Part shown: piece by piece, positions 1 to 8,359 of the stretch | Layout: each line of letters starts with the position of its first letter | Numbering within the stretch: position 1 is the stretch's first letter | From: Aliarcobacter thereius LMG 24486 | GTDB lineage: Bacteria > Campylobacterota > Campylobacteria > Campylobacterales > Arcobacteraceae | Length of the DNA: 64,000 nucleotides | Assembly: GCF_004214815.1 (NCBI RefSeq) | Contig: NZ_CP035926.1 | Location: 682,001 to 746,000 of the forward strand | Direction: 5' to 3' | The notes under the pieces: generated by a model | What the model saw: only the letters and a program-made list of their open reading frames with translations | Database searches by the model: none | Told to the model about the DNA's origin: nothing | Program-made: the position numbers and the translations under genes

Positions 1-866
1 AAAGCTCTTTTTGTAACAAAGTTAAGTATTCCACCTTTTCCTTCATCATCACCTGGGAACCAGTTTTGAATAGTTGAATATTTTATATGTCCATTTTCAA
101 GTGCAACTAACTCAACAACTGCTGCGTGAAGTTGTCTATCATCTCTACTAGGAGCAGAACAACCTTCATTATAAGATACATAAGAACCTTCATCACAAAT
201 GATTAATGTTCTTTCAAACTGACCTGTATTTAAAGCATTTATTCTAAAATAAGTAGAAAGTTCCATTGGACATCTTGTGTTTTTTGGAATATATACAAAA
301 CTTCCATCTGTAAAAACTGCACTATTTAAAGCAGCAAAATAGTTATCCGTTACAGGAACTACACTTGCTAAATAGGTTTTTACTAAATCAGGGAATCTGT
401 GAGCAGCTTCACTAATAGAACAAAATATAATTCCTAACTTTTCAAGTTCATCTTGATATGTAGTTTTTATTGAAACTGAATCAAATACTGCATCAACAGC
501 AACACCTGCAAGCATTTTTTGCTCTTCAAGTGGAATTCCTAATTTTTCATAAGTTTTTAATATCTCTGGATCTACTTCATCCAAAGAACCAAGTGCTTTT
601 TTTGGTGCTGAATAGTAAGCATAATCTTGATAATCTATTTTTGAATATTTTAAAAATGTCCAATCTGGCTCTTCCATTTTAAGCCATTTTTCATAAGCTT
701 TTAGTCTAAAATCTAATAAAAATTCTGGTTCTTCTTTTTTTGCACTAATAGCTCTTATTACATCTTCATTTAAACCTTTTTCAAAAGTATCACTTTGAAC
801 TAATGTTTCAAAGCCTAGTTTGTAATCAGTGTTTATAATGTCATGTATTTGTTGGTTATCACTCAT
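1..866 (-). CDS. sufB: Fe-S cluster assembly protein SufB (partial, 3' end outside window)
   Basis: The reading frame begins at ATG 866-864, preceded by GGAGAAG, and runs off the left edge, so only about the first 288 residues are visible. They read as SufB: an N-terminal region with the PDW segment, then the start of the beta-helix core with [18 protein letters not shown] and [11 protein letters not shown]. SufB is the scaffold subunit of the SufBCD complex, where Fe-S clusters are assembled in the cytoplasm. It is divergent from the NifU-like gene at 1094, and the shared 227-bp region carries two matching palindromes, so the two genes are probably co-regulated. The downstream suf genes lie outside the window. 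Confidence 0.95.
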   Translation of the reverse strand, partial: MSDNQQIHDIINTDYKLGFETLVQSDTFEKGLNEDVIRAISAKKEEPEFLLDFRLKAYEKWLKMEEPDWTFLKYSKIDYQDYAYYSAPKKALGSLDEVDPEILKTYEKLGIPLEEQKMLAGVAVDAVFDSVSIKTTYQDELEKLGIIFCSISEAAHRFPDLVKTYLASVVPVTDNYFAALNSAVFTDGSFVYIPKNTRCPMELSTYFRINALNTGQFERTLIICDEGSYVSYNEGCSAPSRDDRQLHAAVVELVALENGHIKYSTIQNWFPGDDEGKGGILNFVTKRA

Positions 867-894
867 GACTTCTCCATAAAAAATTTATTTTAAA

Positions 895-913
895 TAGGAC
901 AAGTTTTATCCTA
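895..913. promoter_or_regulatory. Palindrome A, putative operator of the suf/nifU divergent region
   Basis: TAGGACAA-GTT-TTATCCTA is an 8-3-8 inverted repeat with one mismatch. It lies 29 bp upstream of the sufB start. A second copy of the same consensus (TAGGATAA-N3-TTATCCTA) lies at 1024-1042 near the NifU-like gene. Two copies with identical spacing in one divergent region suggest a dimeric regulator of Fe-S assembly, perhaps of the Rrf2/IscR or Fur type. Which protein binds is not shown by the sequence. Confidence 0.55.
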
Positions 914-1023
914 ATTGGAATAATATCAAAATAAGTATATAATGTAAAGGCATAAATACTAATAAAGCAAATAAGTATTTGTTAATTCTATAAATAAACA
1001 CCTTTACTATGGCATATTAAAAT

Positions 1024-1042
1024 TAAGATAAATATTATCCTA
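1024..1042. promoter_or_regulatory. Palindrome B, second copy of the suf/nifU putative operator
   Basis: TAAGATAA-ATA-TTATCCTA is an 8-3-8 inverted repeat with one mismatch. It has the same right half-site and the same 3-bp spacer as the copy at 895-913. It lies 51 bp upstream of the NifU-like start codon, where a regulator could affect that promoter. The two palindrome centres are 129 bp apart. Confidence 0.55.
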
Positions 1043-1093
1043 TTTTAAATAAAATATGGGAATTTTAATAAGTATATAAAAAATGGAAAAATA

Positions 1094-2017
1094 ATGAAAG
1101 AATATTCAAAAAAGATAAATGAAAGAGTAGACAATCCAAAACACTTTGGAGAGATTAGTAAAATTGAAGCAGAAGCTTTGGGTTGTAAATTAGTTGTAGT
1201 TGATTATGAAGGAAATGCTAATGATACTATTAGAGTCTATTTTGCAATAACAAAAGATAGAAATGTTTTTACAGCAAAGTTTAAATCATTTTCAAGTGGA
1301 TTAATAGTTGCTTTAAATGATATGATGATAGAACTTTGTATTGGAAAAAGTATAGAAAAAGTTTCAAGTATGTTTAAAACAGATGTTGAATTCGCATTAA
1401 GAGATGAGCCACAAATTCCAGCATTAAGTATTGAAGAGTTACATAATAGTTTTTTAAATTTTGTAATATTAAAAAAAGTTGCACTAAAATTTGATGAAAG
1501 AAATATGGAAGACTTTGCCGATGATTATATCATTTGTGAATGTGCAAGAGTAAATTTAAAAACAATTAAAGATGCAATAAAAGAGTTTAATCTTAAAACT
1601 ATTGAAGAAATAGGTGAGAAAACAAAAGCAGGAATATTTTGTAAATCATGTAGAAACGAAGGTGGATTGGAAGAAAAAGAGATCTATTTAAGTGATATTT
1701 TAGAACAAACACTAAAAGAATTAGATAACAGTCAAGCTCCTTCTTATATGAATAGCTCTTTTAATGATATGACAAAAGAACAAAAACTTGAACTTATAGA
1801 AGATGTTTTGGATGATGATATAAGACCAATGCTTATTATGGATGGTGGAAATATGGAGATATTAGATTTGGTTGAATCAAAACCACATTATGATCTATAT
1901 ATTAGATATTTAGGAGCATGTAGTGGATGTAGTGCAGGTAGTATGGGAACATTATATGCTATTGAATCAATTCTACAAAATAAAGTAGATGAAAATTTAA
2001 GAGTATTACCAATTTAA
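1094..2017 (+). CDS. NifU-like Fe-S protein with degenerate IscU domain
   Basis: This 307-residue protein has the three-part NifU layout: an IscU-like domain (about 1-125), a BFD-type [2Fe-2S] domain (about 140-190, with C148, C150, C183 and C186) and a C-terminal Nfu domain with the cluster-binding CSGC (C276, C279). The IscU part aligns well with epsilonproteobacterial NifU (YSKKINERVDNPKHFGE, LCIGK). However, the three scaffold cysteines are replaced, by A42 (in NANDTIR), S68 (in SFSSG) and N118 (in HNSF). The C-terminal carrier function therefore looks intact while assembly on the N-terminal domain does not. It may be a paralogue of a canonical NifU elsewhere. It is divergent from sufB. 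Confidence 0.88.
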   Translation: MKEYSKKINERVDNPKHFGEISKIEAEALGCKLVVVDYEGNANDTIRVYFAITKDRNVFTAKFKSFSSGLIVALNDMMIELCIGKSIEKVSSMFKTDVEFALRDEPQIPALSIEELHNSFLNFVILKKVALKFDERNMEDFADDYIICECARVNLKTIKDAIKEFNLKTIEEIGEKTKAGIFCKSCRNEGGLEEKEIYLSDILEQTLKELDNSQAPSYMNSSFNDMTKEQKLELIEDVLDDDIRPMLIMDGGNMEILDLVESKPHYDLYIRYLGACSGCSAGSMGTLYAIESILQNKVDENLRVLPI

Positions 2018-2061
2018 CGAATTTTTTGATAATATAACTAAAAAATAAGAAGGGGATATTT

Positions 2062-2682
2062 ATGTTTGCTATATATAATAATGGAACAGTTGGTTTTAGA
2101 AGTACGAGTGATAATCTGTATGACTTAAAAAATATTGAACAAATAGAACCTATTAGATTTAGTCCAAAAGAGGGTTTTATACATGATTATACAGAAGATC
2201 AAGAGAGAAAAAAGCAAGAGTTTATAAACTCTTATAGAAAAATGGCAGAAATTGATACTCTTGAACCTGTATATAAAATCAAAGATATTATGACAGAAGA
2301 TGTATTTCATGCATCATTAAATACCACAGTTGAAGATATTTACTATTTTATAAATGATAAAAGAGTATCTTCAATACCTATTACAGATTTTGGTAAAAAA
2401 ATAGTTGGGATTATTGATAAAAAAGTTATTTTAAACCTTATTATGAAACATATTGATGATATAGAATCTACTTTAAAGAAGACAATGAATGATATTTATA
2501 TACCAGAAGTTTTAACAGCTGATCCAGAAGCAGATGTTAGAAAAGTTGTTCAGGTTATGTTGGATTTGAGATTAGATGCTGTTCCAATAGTTGATGACAA
2601 TGATATATTAGTTGGAATAGTTTCGAAAACAGATATATTAAAAGCAGTTGCAAATTTACCAAAGCTGCAGTTATGGAGCTAA
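2062..2682 (+). CDS. CBS-domain pair protein
   Basis: This 206-residue cytoplasmic protein has two CBS motifs, at about 72-125 (KIKDIMTEDVFHASLNTTVEDI, then SSIPITDFGKKIVGIIDKK) and 146-200 (VLTADPEADVRKVVQ, then DAVPIVDDNDILVGIVSKTDIL). CBS pairs usually bind adenine nucleotides and act as regulatory modules. The first 65 residues match no domain I recognise. The start has a strong AAGAAGGGG ribosome site. It follows the NifU-like gene by 44 bp on the same strand and is probably co-transcribed, but its target is unknown. It ends at a terminator palindrome. Confidence 0.85.
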   Translation: MFAIYNNGTVGFRSTSDNLYDLKNIEQIEPIRFSPKEGFIHDYTEDQERKKQEFINSYRKMAEIDTLEPVYKIKDIMTEDVFHASLNTTVEDIYYFINDKRVSSIPITDFGKKIVGIIDKKVILNLIMKHIDDIESTLKKTMNDIYIPEVLTADPEADVRKVVQVMLDLRLDAVPIVDDNDILVGIVSKTDILKAVANLPKLQLWS

Positions 2683-2709
2683 TTAAATAAGCTAATTAGC
2701 TTATTTAAT
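2682..2709. terminator. Perfect 28-bp palindrome, bidirectional terminator
   Basis: A perfect 14+14 inverted repeat (left arm ATTAAATAAGCTAA) fills the gap between the convergent CBS-domain and diguanylate cyclase genes and includes the last base of the CBS stop codon. The AT-rich outer stem supplies a U-rich tail in either direction. With no loop bases it could also be a protein-binding palindrome, but its position favours termination. Confidence 0.65.
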
Positions 2710-2711
2710 AT

Positions 2712-3980
2712 TTAAAGTTGATTTCCATCATCAAAAAATATTTTATTTCTACCAGCTCTTTTTGCATCATATAAAAGAGAATCAGCTTTCTCGTGAGCTT
2801 TATCTAGTGAATCATATTTACTTCTAAAAGAGACTCCAGCTGAAAAAGTTATATTTATTTTACTGTTTTTATATACAAAAGTGCTATTTAAGAAAGCATT
2901 TTTTACTCTTTTTATATATCTGCTTATTTCAATTTTATCCATAAAATTAATCAAAGCAACAAACTCTTCTCCACCATAACGAGCTATTACATCTTCTTTT
3001 CTTGTAAGATTTTTTATAATACTTGCAAAAGATTTTAAGATTTCATCTCCACAAGAGTGACCATATTTATCATTTATTTTTTTGAAATGATCTATATCAA
3101 AAAATATTATTGCATAGTTTGTATTAAATAAATAGTACTGTTTTTCCATTTTCTTAATTTCACTATCATAAGCTCTTCTATTATAAACATTTGTTAGAAA
3201 ATCATATAAATACTCTTCTTTTGCAATTTTTAATTCATTCTCTAAATCTTGTATTTGTCTATTTAAAAGTTTTACTTTATCAATATTTGTAGATAATATT
3301 TTATTACTTTCAAGTAAAGAGCTTTCCATCTTTTCAATACTATTAATAAGCTTTTTCTGAACAATAAGAATCTCTCTTTTAGATGAATCTGATATATCCA
3401 AAGTTACTAAATCATCTTTTATTTTCTTAATGTCTTCTTGTTGATTTGTACTATCTTGTAATGTTTTATCATAGTATCTACTCATTAAAGATGTAAGTTT
3501 TATGATATCTTGTGTTTTATCTCTTAAAACTAACCTATCTTTTTCAACTCTTAATTTTGCAAATTTTTTAATTTGATGTAGAGATTCATTTTTTAATGCA
3601 TCTTTTGGATTCTTTAATAAATAAAGGATAAAGTCTTCTACTTCATAAGTAATATCATAATTGATTGAAGGAGCTAAAGTATCACTAAAAGTTTCAATAA
3701 GTTTCTTTAAATCATCATTTGAAGTTCTATTTGATAGTATTTTTAGCATACCAAAAATAGAGTTTTTATGTAAACTCTTTTTTTCATCTTTTGTTAAGCT
3801 AAATAGACTATTTTCAAATATCTCTATTTCTTTAAAATACTCTTCACCATCTTTTACTTGATTTAAAAACTCAAGAAAATAATTTTCAGGAGTTGCTGCA
3901 AGTCTTTTGTCTTTTAAACCTTCTAATGTATTCTTTGTAATCTCTTTTATATCCAACATTTGTTTAGCCTTAAGTTTCAT
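2712..3980 (-). CDS. Diguanylate cyclase (GGDEF), soluble
   Basis: This 422-residue protein has no membrane segment. The first 250 residues are mostly helical, with TPENYFLEF near residue 30 and a coiled-coil-like stretch at about 205-258. The C-terminal GGDEF domain (about 255-415) carries GGEEF at 336-340 and an RxxD inhibitory site five residues before it (RKED, 327-330). It should therefore make cyclic di-GMP from two GTP and be subject to product inhibition. The input signal is unknown. It is transcribed convergently with the CBS gene and divergently from argH. Confidence 0.9.
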   Translation of the reverse strand: MKLKAKQMLDIKEITKNTLEGLKDKRLAATPENYFLEFLNQVKDGEEYFKEIEIFENSLFSLTKDEKKSLHKNSIFGMLKILSNRTSNDDLKKLIETFSDTLAPSINYDITYEVEDFILYLLKNPKDALKNESLHQIKKFAKLRVEKDRLVLRDKTQDIIKLTSLMSRYYDKTLQDSTNQQEDIKKIKDDLVTLDISDSSKREILIVQKKLINSIEKMESSLLESNKILSTNIDKVKLLNRQIQDLENELKIAKEEYLYDFLTNVYNRRAYDSEIKKMEKQYYLFNTNYAIIFFDIDHFKKINDKYGHSCGDEILKSFASIIKNLTRKEDVIARYGGEEFVALINFMDKIEISRYIKRVKNAFLNSTFVYKNSKINITFSAGVSFRSKYDSLDKAHEKADSLLYDAKRAGRNKIFFDDGNQL

Positions 3981-4042
3981 AAGTAAAATTATATCACTTA
4001 TGATATAATAAATAGTTAATTAAATAGATAAAGAAGAGAGAA

Positions 4043-5431
4043 ATGAAACAAAGTACTCAGATTTTAAAAAATACAAATGCACAAATTTTAGATGAATTTA
4101 ATGCTTCTATAATGTTTGACAAAGAACTTTATTCTCAAGATATAAAAGGTTCAATAGCTCATTCAAAAATGTTAGCTTTACAAAATATTATAACAAATGA
4201 TGAACAGCTTGAGATAGAAAAAGGTCTTTTACAAGTATTAAAAGAGATAGAAAAAGGAGAATTTAAATTTTCACTCGAATTTGAAGATATTCATATGGCA
4301 GTTGAAAGTAGGCTTATTGAGATTATTGGTGATTCTGGAAAAAGAGTTCATACAGCAAGAAGTAGAAATGATCAAGTTTGTACAGATTTCACTCTTTATG
4401 TACAAGAGAAAACAGTAAGTATAAAAAAACAGATTAAAACTCTTATTGAAACTTTTGTTGAACTTGCAAATAAGCATACAGATACTTTAATGCCAGGAAT
4501 GACACATCTACAACATGCACAACCAATTAGCTTTGGTTTTCATATGATGGCATATGCAAATATGTTTAAAAGAGATTTTGAAAGATTTAAATCTTCTTAT
4601 GAAAGAAACAATTTCTCTCCTCTTGGAAGTGCAGCACTTGCTGGAACTCCACACAATATTGATAGGTTTAAAACAGCTGAATTACTAGGATTTACTGCTC
4701 CAACACAAAATGCTATGGATAGTGTTTCAAATAGAGATTTTGCTTTAGAGATATTATTTAATATTTCTACTTGTATGATGCATATAAGTAGAATTTCAGA
4801 AGAGCTTATTTTATGGTCATCTTATGAGTTTGGTTTTGTTAAAATGAGCGATATGTATGCAACTACTAGTTCAATAATGCCACAAAAGAAAAATCCTGAC
4901 GTTCCTGAATTATTAAGAGGAAAAACAGGTCGTGTGTATGGAAACTTAATATCTTTACTCACAGTTATGAAATCTCTTCCACTTGCATATAATAAAGATA
5001 CACAAGAAGATAAAGAGGGAGTTTTTGATTCAGTTTCTACTATTGAAATATCATTAAGTATTTTAAATGAAGTAATTAAAACTATGATAATAAATAAAGA
5101 AAAAATGATAGAAGCTTGTAAAGTAGGGCATTTAACAGCAACAGATTTAGCTGATTATTTAGTTTCTAAACAAAATATTCCTTTTAGAACAGCTTATTAT
5201 ATTACAAAAGAAGTTGTAGCTTTTGCAAATGCTTTAAATAAAGATATTAGTGAATTAAATATAGATGAAATTAGAAAATCATCAAAAGATTTAGAAAATG
5301 TTAATGAGGATATAGTTTCTTATCTTAATTTAGAAAATTCTATGAATAGTAGAAACTCTTTTGGGGGTACTTCTACAAAACAAACAAAACTAGCTATTGA
5401 AACTTTTCAAGATTGGTTAAAAAATATTTAA
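4043..5431 (+). CDS. argH: Argininosuccinate lyase
   Basis: This 462-residue protein is the usual length for ArgH. The fumarase/aspartase-superfamily signature [11 protein letters not shown] lies at about 276-286 and contains the flexible catalytic-loop serine. [10 protein letters not shown] and [14 protein letters not shown] are further family motifs. The enzyme splits argininosuccinate into arginine and fumarate, the last step of arginine synthesis. The ATG has an AAGAAGAGAG ribosome site and the gene ends at a clear hairpin terminator. No other arginine genes are adjacent. Confidence 0.97.
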   Translation: MKQSTQILKNTNAQILDEFNASIMFDKELYSQDIKGSIAHSKMLALQNIITNDEQLEIEKGLLQVLKEIEKGEFKFSLEFEDIHMAVESRLIEIIGDSGKRVHTARSRNDQVCTDFTLYVQEKTVSIKKQIKTLIETFVELANKHTDTLMPGMTHLQHAQPISFGFHMMAYANMFKRDFERFKSSYERNNFSPLGSAALAGTPHNIDRFKTAELLGFTAPTQNAMDSVSNRDFALEILFNISTCMMHISRISEELILWSSYEFGFVKMSDMYATTSSIMPQKKNPDVPELLRGKTGRVYGNLISLLTVMKSLPLAYNKDTQEDKEGVFDSVSTIEISLSILNEVIKTMIINKEKMIEACKVGHLTATDLADYLVSKQNIPFRTAYYITKEVVAFANALNKDISELNIDEIRKSSKDLENVNEDIVSYLNLENSMNSRNSFGGTSTKQTKLAIETFQDWLKNI

Positions 5432-5437
5432 AATAAA

Positions 5438-5464
5438 AAAGCCCAAATATTAAATTTGGGCTTT
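5438..5464. terminator. Hairpin terminator between argH and cheV
   Basis: The stem AAAGCCCAAAT / ATTTGGGCTTT is 11 bp with a 5-base loop. It sits 7 bp after the argH stop and between convergent genes, with A-rich and T-containing flanks, so it can end transcription from either side. Its GC core stands out in this AT-rich DNA. Confidence 0.85.
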
Positions 5465-5485
5465 AAATAAAATAGAAAATAAAGA

Positions 5486-6394
5486 TTATCTAATTAAAAA
5501 CTTATTTGTAAGATTATATAAACTATTTATATCTGTTTTACCTACAAAAGCTTCAATTCCGATTCTATCCATTTTTCCTTTTACAGCATCTGTTGTCATT
5601 GATGAGTTTACAATAACTGGAATGTGAGAATATTTAGAGTTACTTTTTATAAAAGAAGCTACTTGATAACCATCAGTTCCAGGCATCTCAATATCTGTTA
5701 ATATCATACCAATTTTTGATGCATCTATCTCTTCAATTCTATCAAGTAAATCACCACCATTTGGATATATTTCATAATCAACTTCTATTTGAGTGAAGAA
5801 TTTATGTAGAACTTCTCTAGCTACTGCTGAATCTTCAGCTGCAAGAATTTTTTTACTAGAACTAATTTTATTTTCTACATATTTCTTAATATCTCTTCCA
5901 CCATCATCAGTCCACTTGATATCTCTTAAAAGTTGCTCAGCATTAAAAACAGTACAAAGCTCTTCTTTATTGTTTACTTTTACATAAGTTGTATAAGTAA
6001 TTTTACTATTTGTTTCTTCTGTATGTCTTAGCTCTTGAGTAGTTTTTTCTACAATATCTAGCATGTCTTTAACTAAAAAACCTATTTTTTTATGATTAAA
6101 TTCACAAAAAATAATTAGTTTATATTCATGCGTTTCAAAAGGTTTTAACCCTAACCAAGCATCAAGATTTATTAAAGTTACAGGTTCTCCTCTAATTGTT
6201 GCTATCCCTGCTATAACATTTGTTTCTTTTGGAGTATCGTTGATTTTCACTTCATCTGTAATTATAAAAGCTTTAACTTTTGCTATATTTATTGCATAAA
6301 TATTATTATGACCAGTGTAAAAAACTGCTAATTGTTGAACATTTCGAAGATGTCCTTGTGTCATTTGTTCAACACTACCACCAATACCGCTCAT
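5486..6394 (-). CDS. cheV: Chemotaxis coupling protein CheV (CheW-receiver fusion)
   Basis: This 302-residue protein has an N-terminal CheW-like domain (about 18-160, with AGIATIRGEPVTLINLDAWLG) and a C-terminal receiver domain (about 180-302). The receiver has the acidic start AAEDSAVAR, phospho-acceptor D234 in LTDIEMPG and the late lysine in VGKTD. CheV proteins link chemoreceptors to CheA and adjust signalling through phosphorylation, and several copies are common in Campylobacterota. It is a single-gene unit between convergent argH and the TcdA-like gene. Confidence 0.93.
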   Translation of the reverse strand: MSGIGGSVEQMTQGHLRNVQQLAVFYTGHNNIYAINIAKVKAFIITDEVKINDTPKETNVIAGIATIRGEPVTLINLDAWLGLKPFETHEYKLIIFCEFNHKKIGFLVKDMLDIVEKTTQELRHTEETNSKITYTTYVKVNNKEELCTVFNAEQLLRDIKWTDDGGRDIKKYVENKISSSKKILAAEDSAVAREVLHKFFTQIEVDYEIYPNGGDLLDRIEEIDASKIGMILTDIEMPGTDGYQVASFIKSNSKYSHIPVIVNSSMTTDAVKGKMDRIGIEAFVGKTDINSLYNLTNKFLIR

Positions 6395-6434
6395 GTAAAT
6401 CCTTTTTTTAGAATATTGATTATTATATAAGTAA

Positions 6435-7103
6435 TTAACTTTGAATATCTTTAACTAAACTTAATTTTCTTATAATCTTTTGTACCGTAACAGAGGCTAT
6501 CATTAAACCAAAACTAGCTGTTACTCCTTCAAAACTTCCTTTATCTATGCAAAGTGGAACTTCAGTTGAATATATTACTTTAAACTTCTTTTTGAATCCT
6601 TGCTTTTTTAATTCATCTCTTACTTTTTTAATAAATTTATCATTATAGCTATCCCAAATAGAACCATAAGTTATCTTAAGAGGATCCATTCTTTTTGCTC
6701 CACCACCTGTACTTATAACTTTTGTAAAATGTTTTTTTATTAAGTGTATTTTTGGTTTTACATCATCTATTGCATCTAAAATATAATCAAATGATGAGAA
6801 GTCAAAATTATCTATCCATTCAGGAGTTATTTTTACACAAATTGGAGTAACATTTGGATATCTTTCTTTCATAACATCAACTTTTATTCTTCCAATATTT
6901 CCATGACTTCCTAATTGTCTATTTTGATTTGAAGGTTCATAAGTGTCAAAATCAACTATTGTTATGTTTGTTATTCCAGAGTTGTATAAAGCATCAAGGG
7001 CAAAACTTCCAATTCCTCCAACACCAAAAAGAATTATTTTTGTATCTTGAAATTTTTTTAAAGCTTCTTCACCAAAAAGCATATTAATTCTACTATATTG
7101 CAT
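6435..7103 (-). CDS. tcdA: ThiF/E1-like enzyme, probable tRNA threonylcarbamoyladenosine dehydratase
   Basis: This 222-residue protein has the ThiF/MoeB Rossmann nucleotide-binding start (FGVGGIGSFALDALYNSGI) and the NQNRQ segment near residue 60 that binds ATP phosphate. STGGGAKRMDP and TEVPLCIDKGSFEGVTASFG resemble the TcdA (CsdL/YgdL) branch, which cyclises t6A at position 37 of tRNAs. A general HesA/MoeB role cannot be excluded because no ubiquitin-like partner is nearby. The gene starts at ATG 7103 and is divergent from greA. Confidence 0.8.
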   Translation of the reverse strand: MQYSRINMLFGEEALKKFQDTKIILFGVGGIGSFALDALYNSGITNITIVDFDTYEPSNQNRQLGSHGNIGRIKVDVMKERYPNVTPICVKITPEWIDNFDFSSFDYILDAIDDVKPKIHLIKKHFTKVISTGGGAKRMDPLKITYGSIWDSYNDKFIKKVRDELKKQGFKKKFKVIYSTEVPLCIDKGSFEGVTASFGLMIASVTVQKIIRKLSLVKDIQS

Positions 7104-7164
7104 GTTTTAAATCTTCTTTACAAATTTTTGGTTATTATAACACAAAATATTTATTGGAGAAATT

Positions 7165-7650
7165 ATGGATAAAGAACCAATGACACTAGCTGGTTATAAT
7201 AAAGTAACAGCAGAGTTAGATTATTTAAAAAATAAAGAGAGACCTGAAACAGTAATTGCACTAGATGAAGCAAGGCAATTAGGTGATTTAAAAGAGAATG
7301 CTGAATATCACAGTGCAAAAGAGAAATTAAAGTTTATAGATGTTCAAATGGCTGAAATAAGCAATATTATATCAAAAGCAGTAATAGTAAATCCAGAAGT
7401 TCTTCCTCATGATAGAGTGAGTTTTGGTTCAACAGTTTCATTAATAGATGTAGAAACAGATGAAGAGTTTACTTATACAATAGTTGGTGGAGTTGAATCA
7501 AATGTAGAGAAAGGTTTTATATCTTTTAACTCACCTTTAGCAAAACAATTAATGGGAAAAGTTGAAGGTGATGAGTTTACAGCTAAACTTCCAGGTGGAG
7601 AAAAAGTATTTGAAGTTTTTGCAATATTTTATAAAGAGATAGAGATATAG
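7165..7650 (+). CDS. greA: Transcription elongation factor GreA
   Basis: At 161 residues it has the usual GreA length. The N-terminal coiled coil (about 12-76, with GDLKENAEYHSAKEKLKFID) enters the RNA polymerase secondary channel and stimulates cleavage of backtracked transcripts. The C-terminal FKBP-like domain ends in the typical VFEVFAIFYKE. The start follows ATTGGAGAAATT. It is the first of at least three closely packed plus-strand genes; the next start lies 1 base after its stop. Confidence 0.96.
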   Translation: MDKEPMTLAGYNKVTAELDYLKNKERPETVIALDEARQLGDLKENAEYHSAKEKLKFIDVQMAEISNIISKAVIVNPEVLPHDRVSFGSTVSLIDVETDEEFTYTIVGGVESNVEKGFISFNSPLAKQLMGKVEGDEFTAKLPGGEKVFEVFAIFYKEIEI

Positions 7651-7651
7651 T

Positions 7652-8356
7652 TTGAGTTTTGTATTAAAAGATAATGCTATTTTTATAGCAGATTCGCACT
7701 ATAATATAAATAATCCAGAGTTTAAAGAAATTTTAAATAAATTAGAACAAAATGAAATTGAGTTTAGTCAGATATTTTTTTTAGGGGATAATTTTGATTT
7801 TATTTCAGGTGAGTCAAAATATTTTATAAAACAAAATAAAGAGTTGATAAATATTATAAATAGCTTATCTTTAAAATATGAAATCTTTTATTTAGAAGGA
7901 AATCATGATTATAATTTACAAAAGCTTTTTCCCAAAGTAAAAGTTTTTAAAAGGGAAGAACAAGCTTTAGTATTAAAATATAAAGATAAAACTATTGCTA
8001 TTTCTCATGGTGATAATTTTACATCTTGGGATTATAATTTATATTGTAAGATTATAAGAAATAGCTATTTATTATATTTTCTAAATTTTATAGATATAAA
8101 TAATTTTATCTCAAAAAGAATTGAAAAAGCTCTTCTTAAAAAGAATATTTGTCATAAAATGGATGATTTTGAGAGTTTAGCTAGAAAAAGAGTAAAAAAC
8201 TATAAAGAAGATATTATTATAGAAGGACATTTCCATCAAGGAAAAAGTTTTGTAATTGGAAATCAAGAATATATAAATATTCCATCTCTTTATTGTCAAA
8301 AAGATTTTACAAGATTTAAGGATGGAAGATTTATTATTGAGAGTTTGAAGGATTAG
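7652..8356 (+). CDS. LpxH-like metallophosphoesterase (putative UDP-2,3-diacylglucosamine hydrolase)
   Basis: This 234-residue calcineurin-like phosphoesterase has all five metal-site motifs: DSH (14-16), GDNFD (45-49), GNHD (83-86), SHGD (118-121) and GHFH (192-195). Size and motif pattern fit UDP-2,3-diacylglucosamine pyrophosphatases, which make lipid X in lipid A synthesis, but the exact substrate is inferred. It starts at TTG 7652, one base after the greA stop, with only a weak ribosome site, which suggests translational coupling. uvrB follows after 3 bases. Confidence 0.75.
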   Translation: MSFVLKDNAIFIADSHYNINNPEFKEILNKLEQNEIEFSQIFFLGDNFDFISGESKYFIKQNKELINIINSLSLKYEIFYLEGNHDYNLQKLFPKVKVFKREEQALVLKYKDKTIAISHGDNFTSWDYNLYCKIIRNSYLLYFLNFIDINNFISKRIEKALLKKNICHKMDDFESLARKRVKNYKEDIIIEGHFHQGKSFVIGNQEYINIPSLYCQKDFTRFKDGRFIIESLKD

Positions 8357-8359
8357 AAT

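Noticed and set aside
470-682. A 70-codon plus-strand open frame inside sufB
   Set aside because: It is a shadow of the minus-strand sufB coding sequence.
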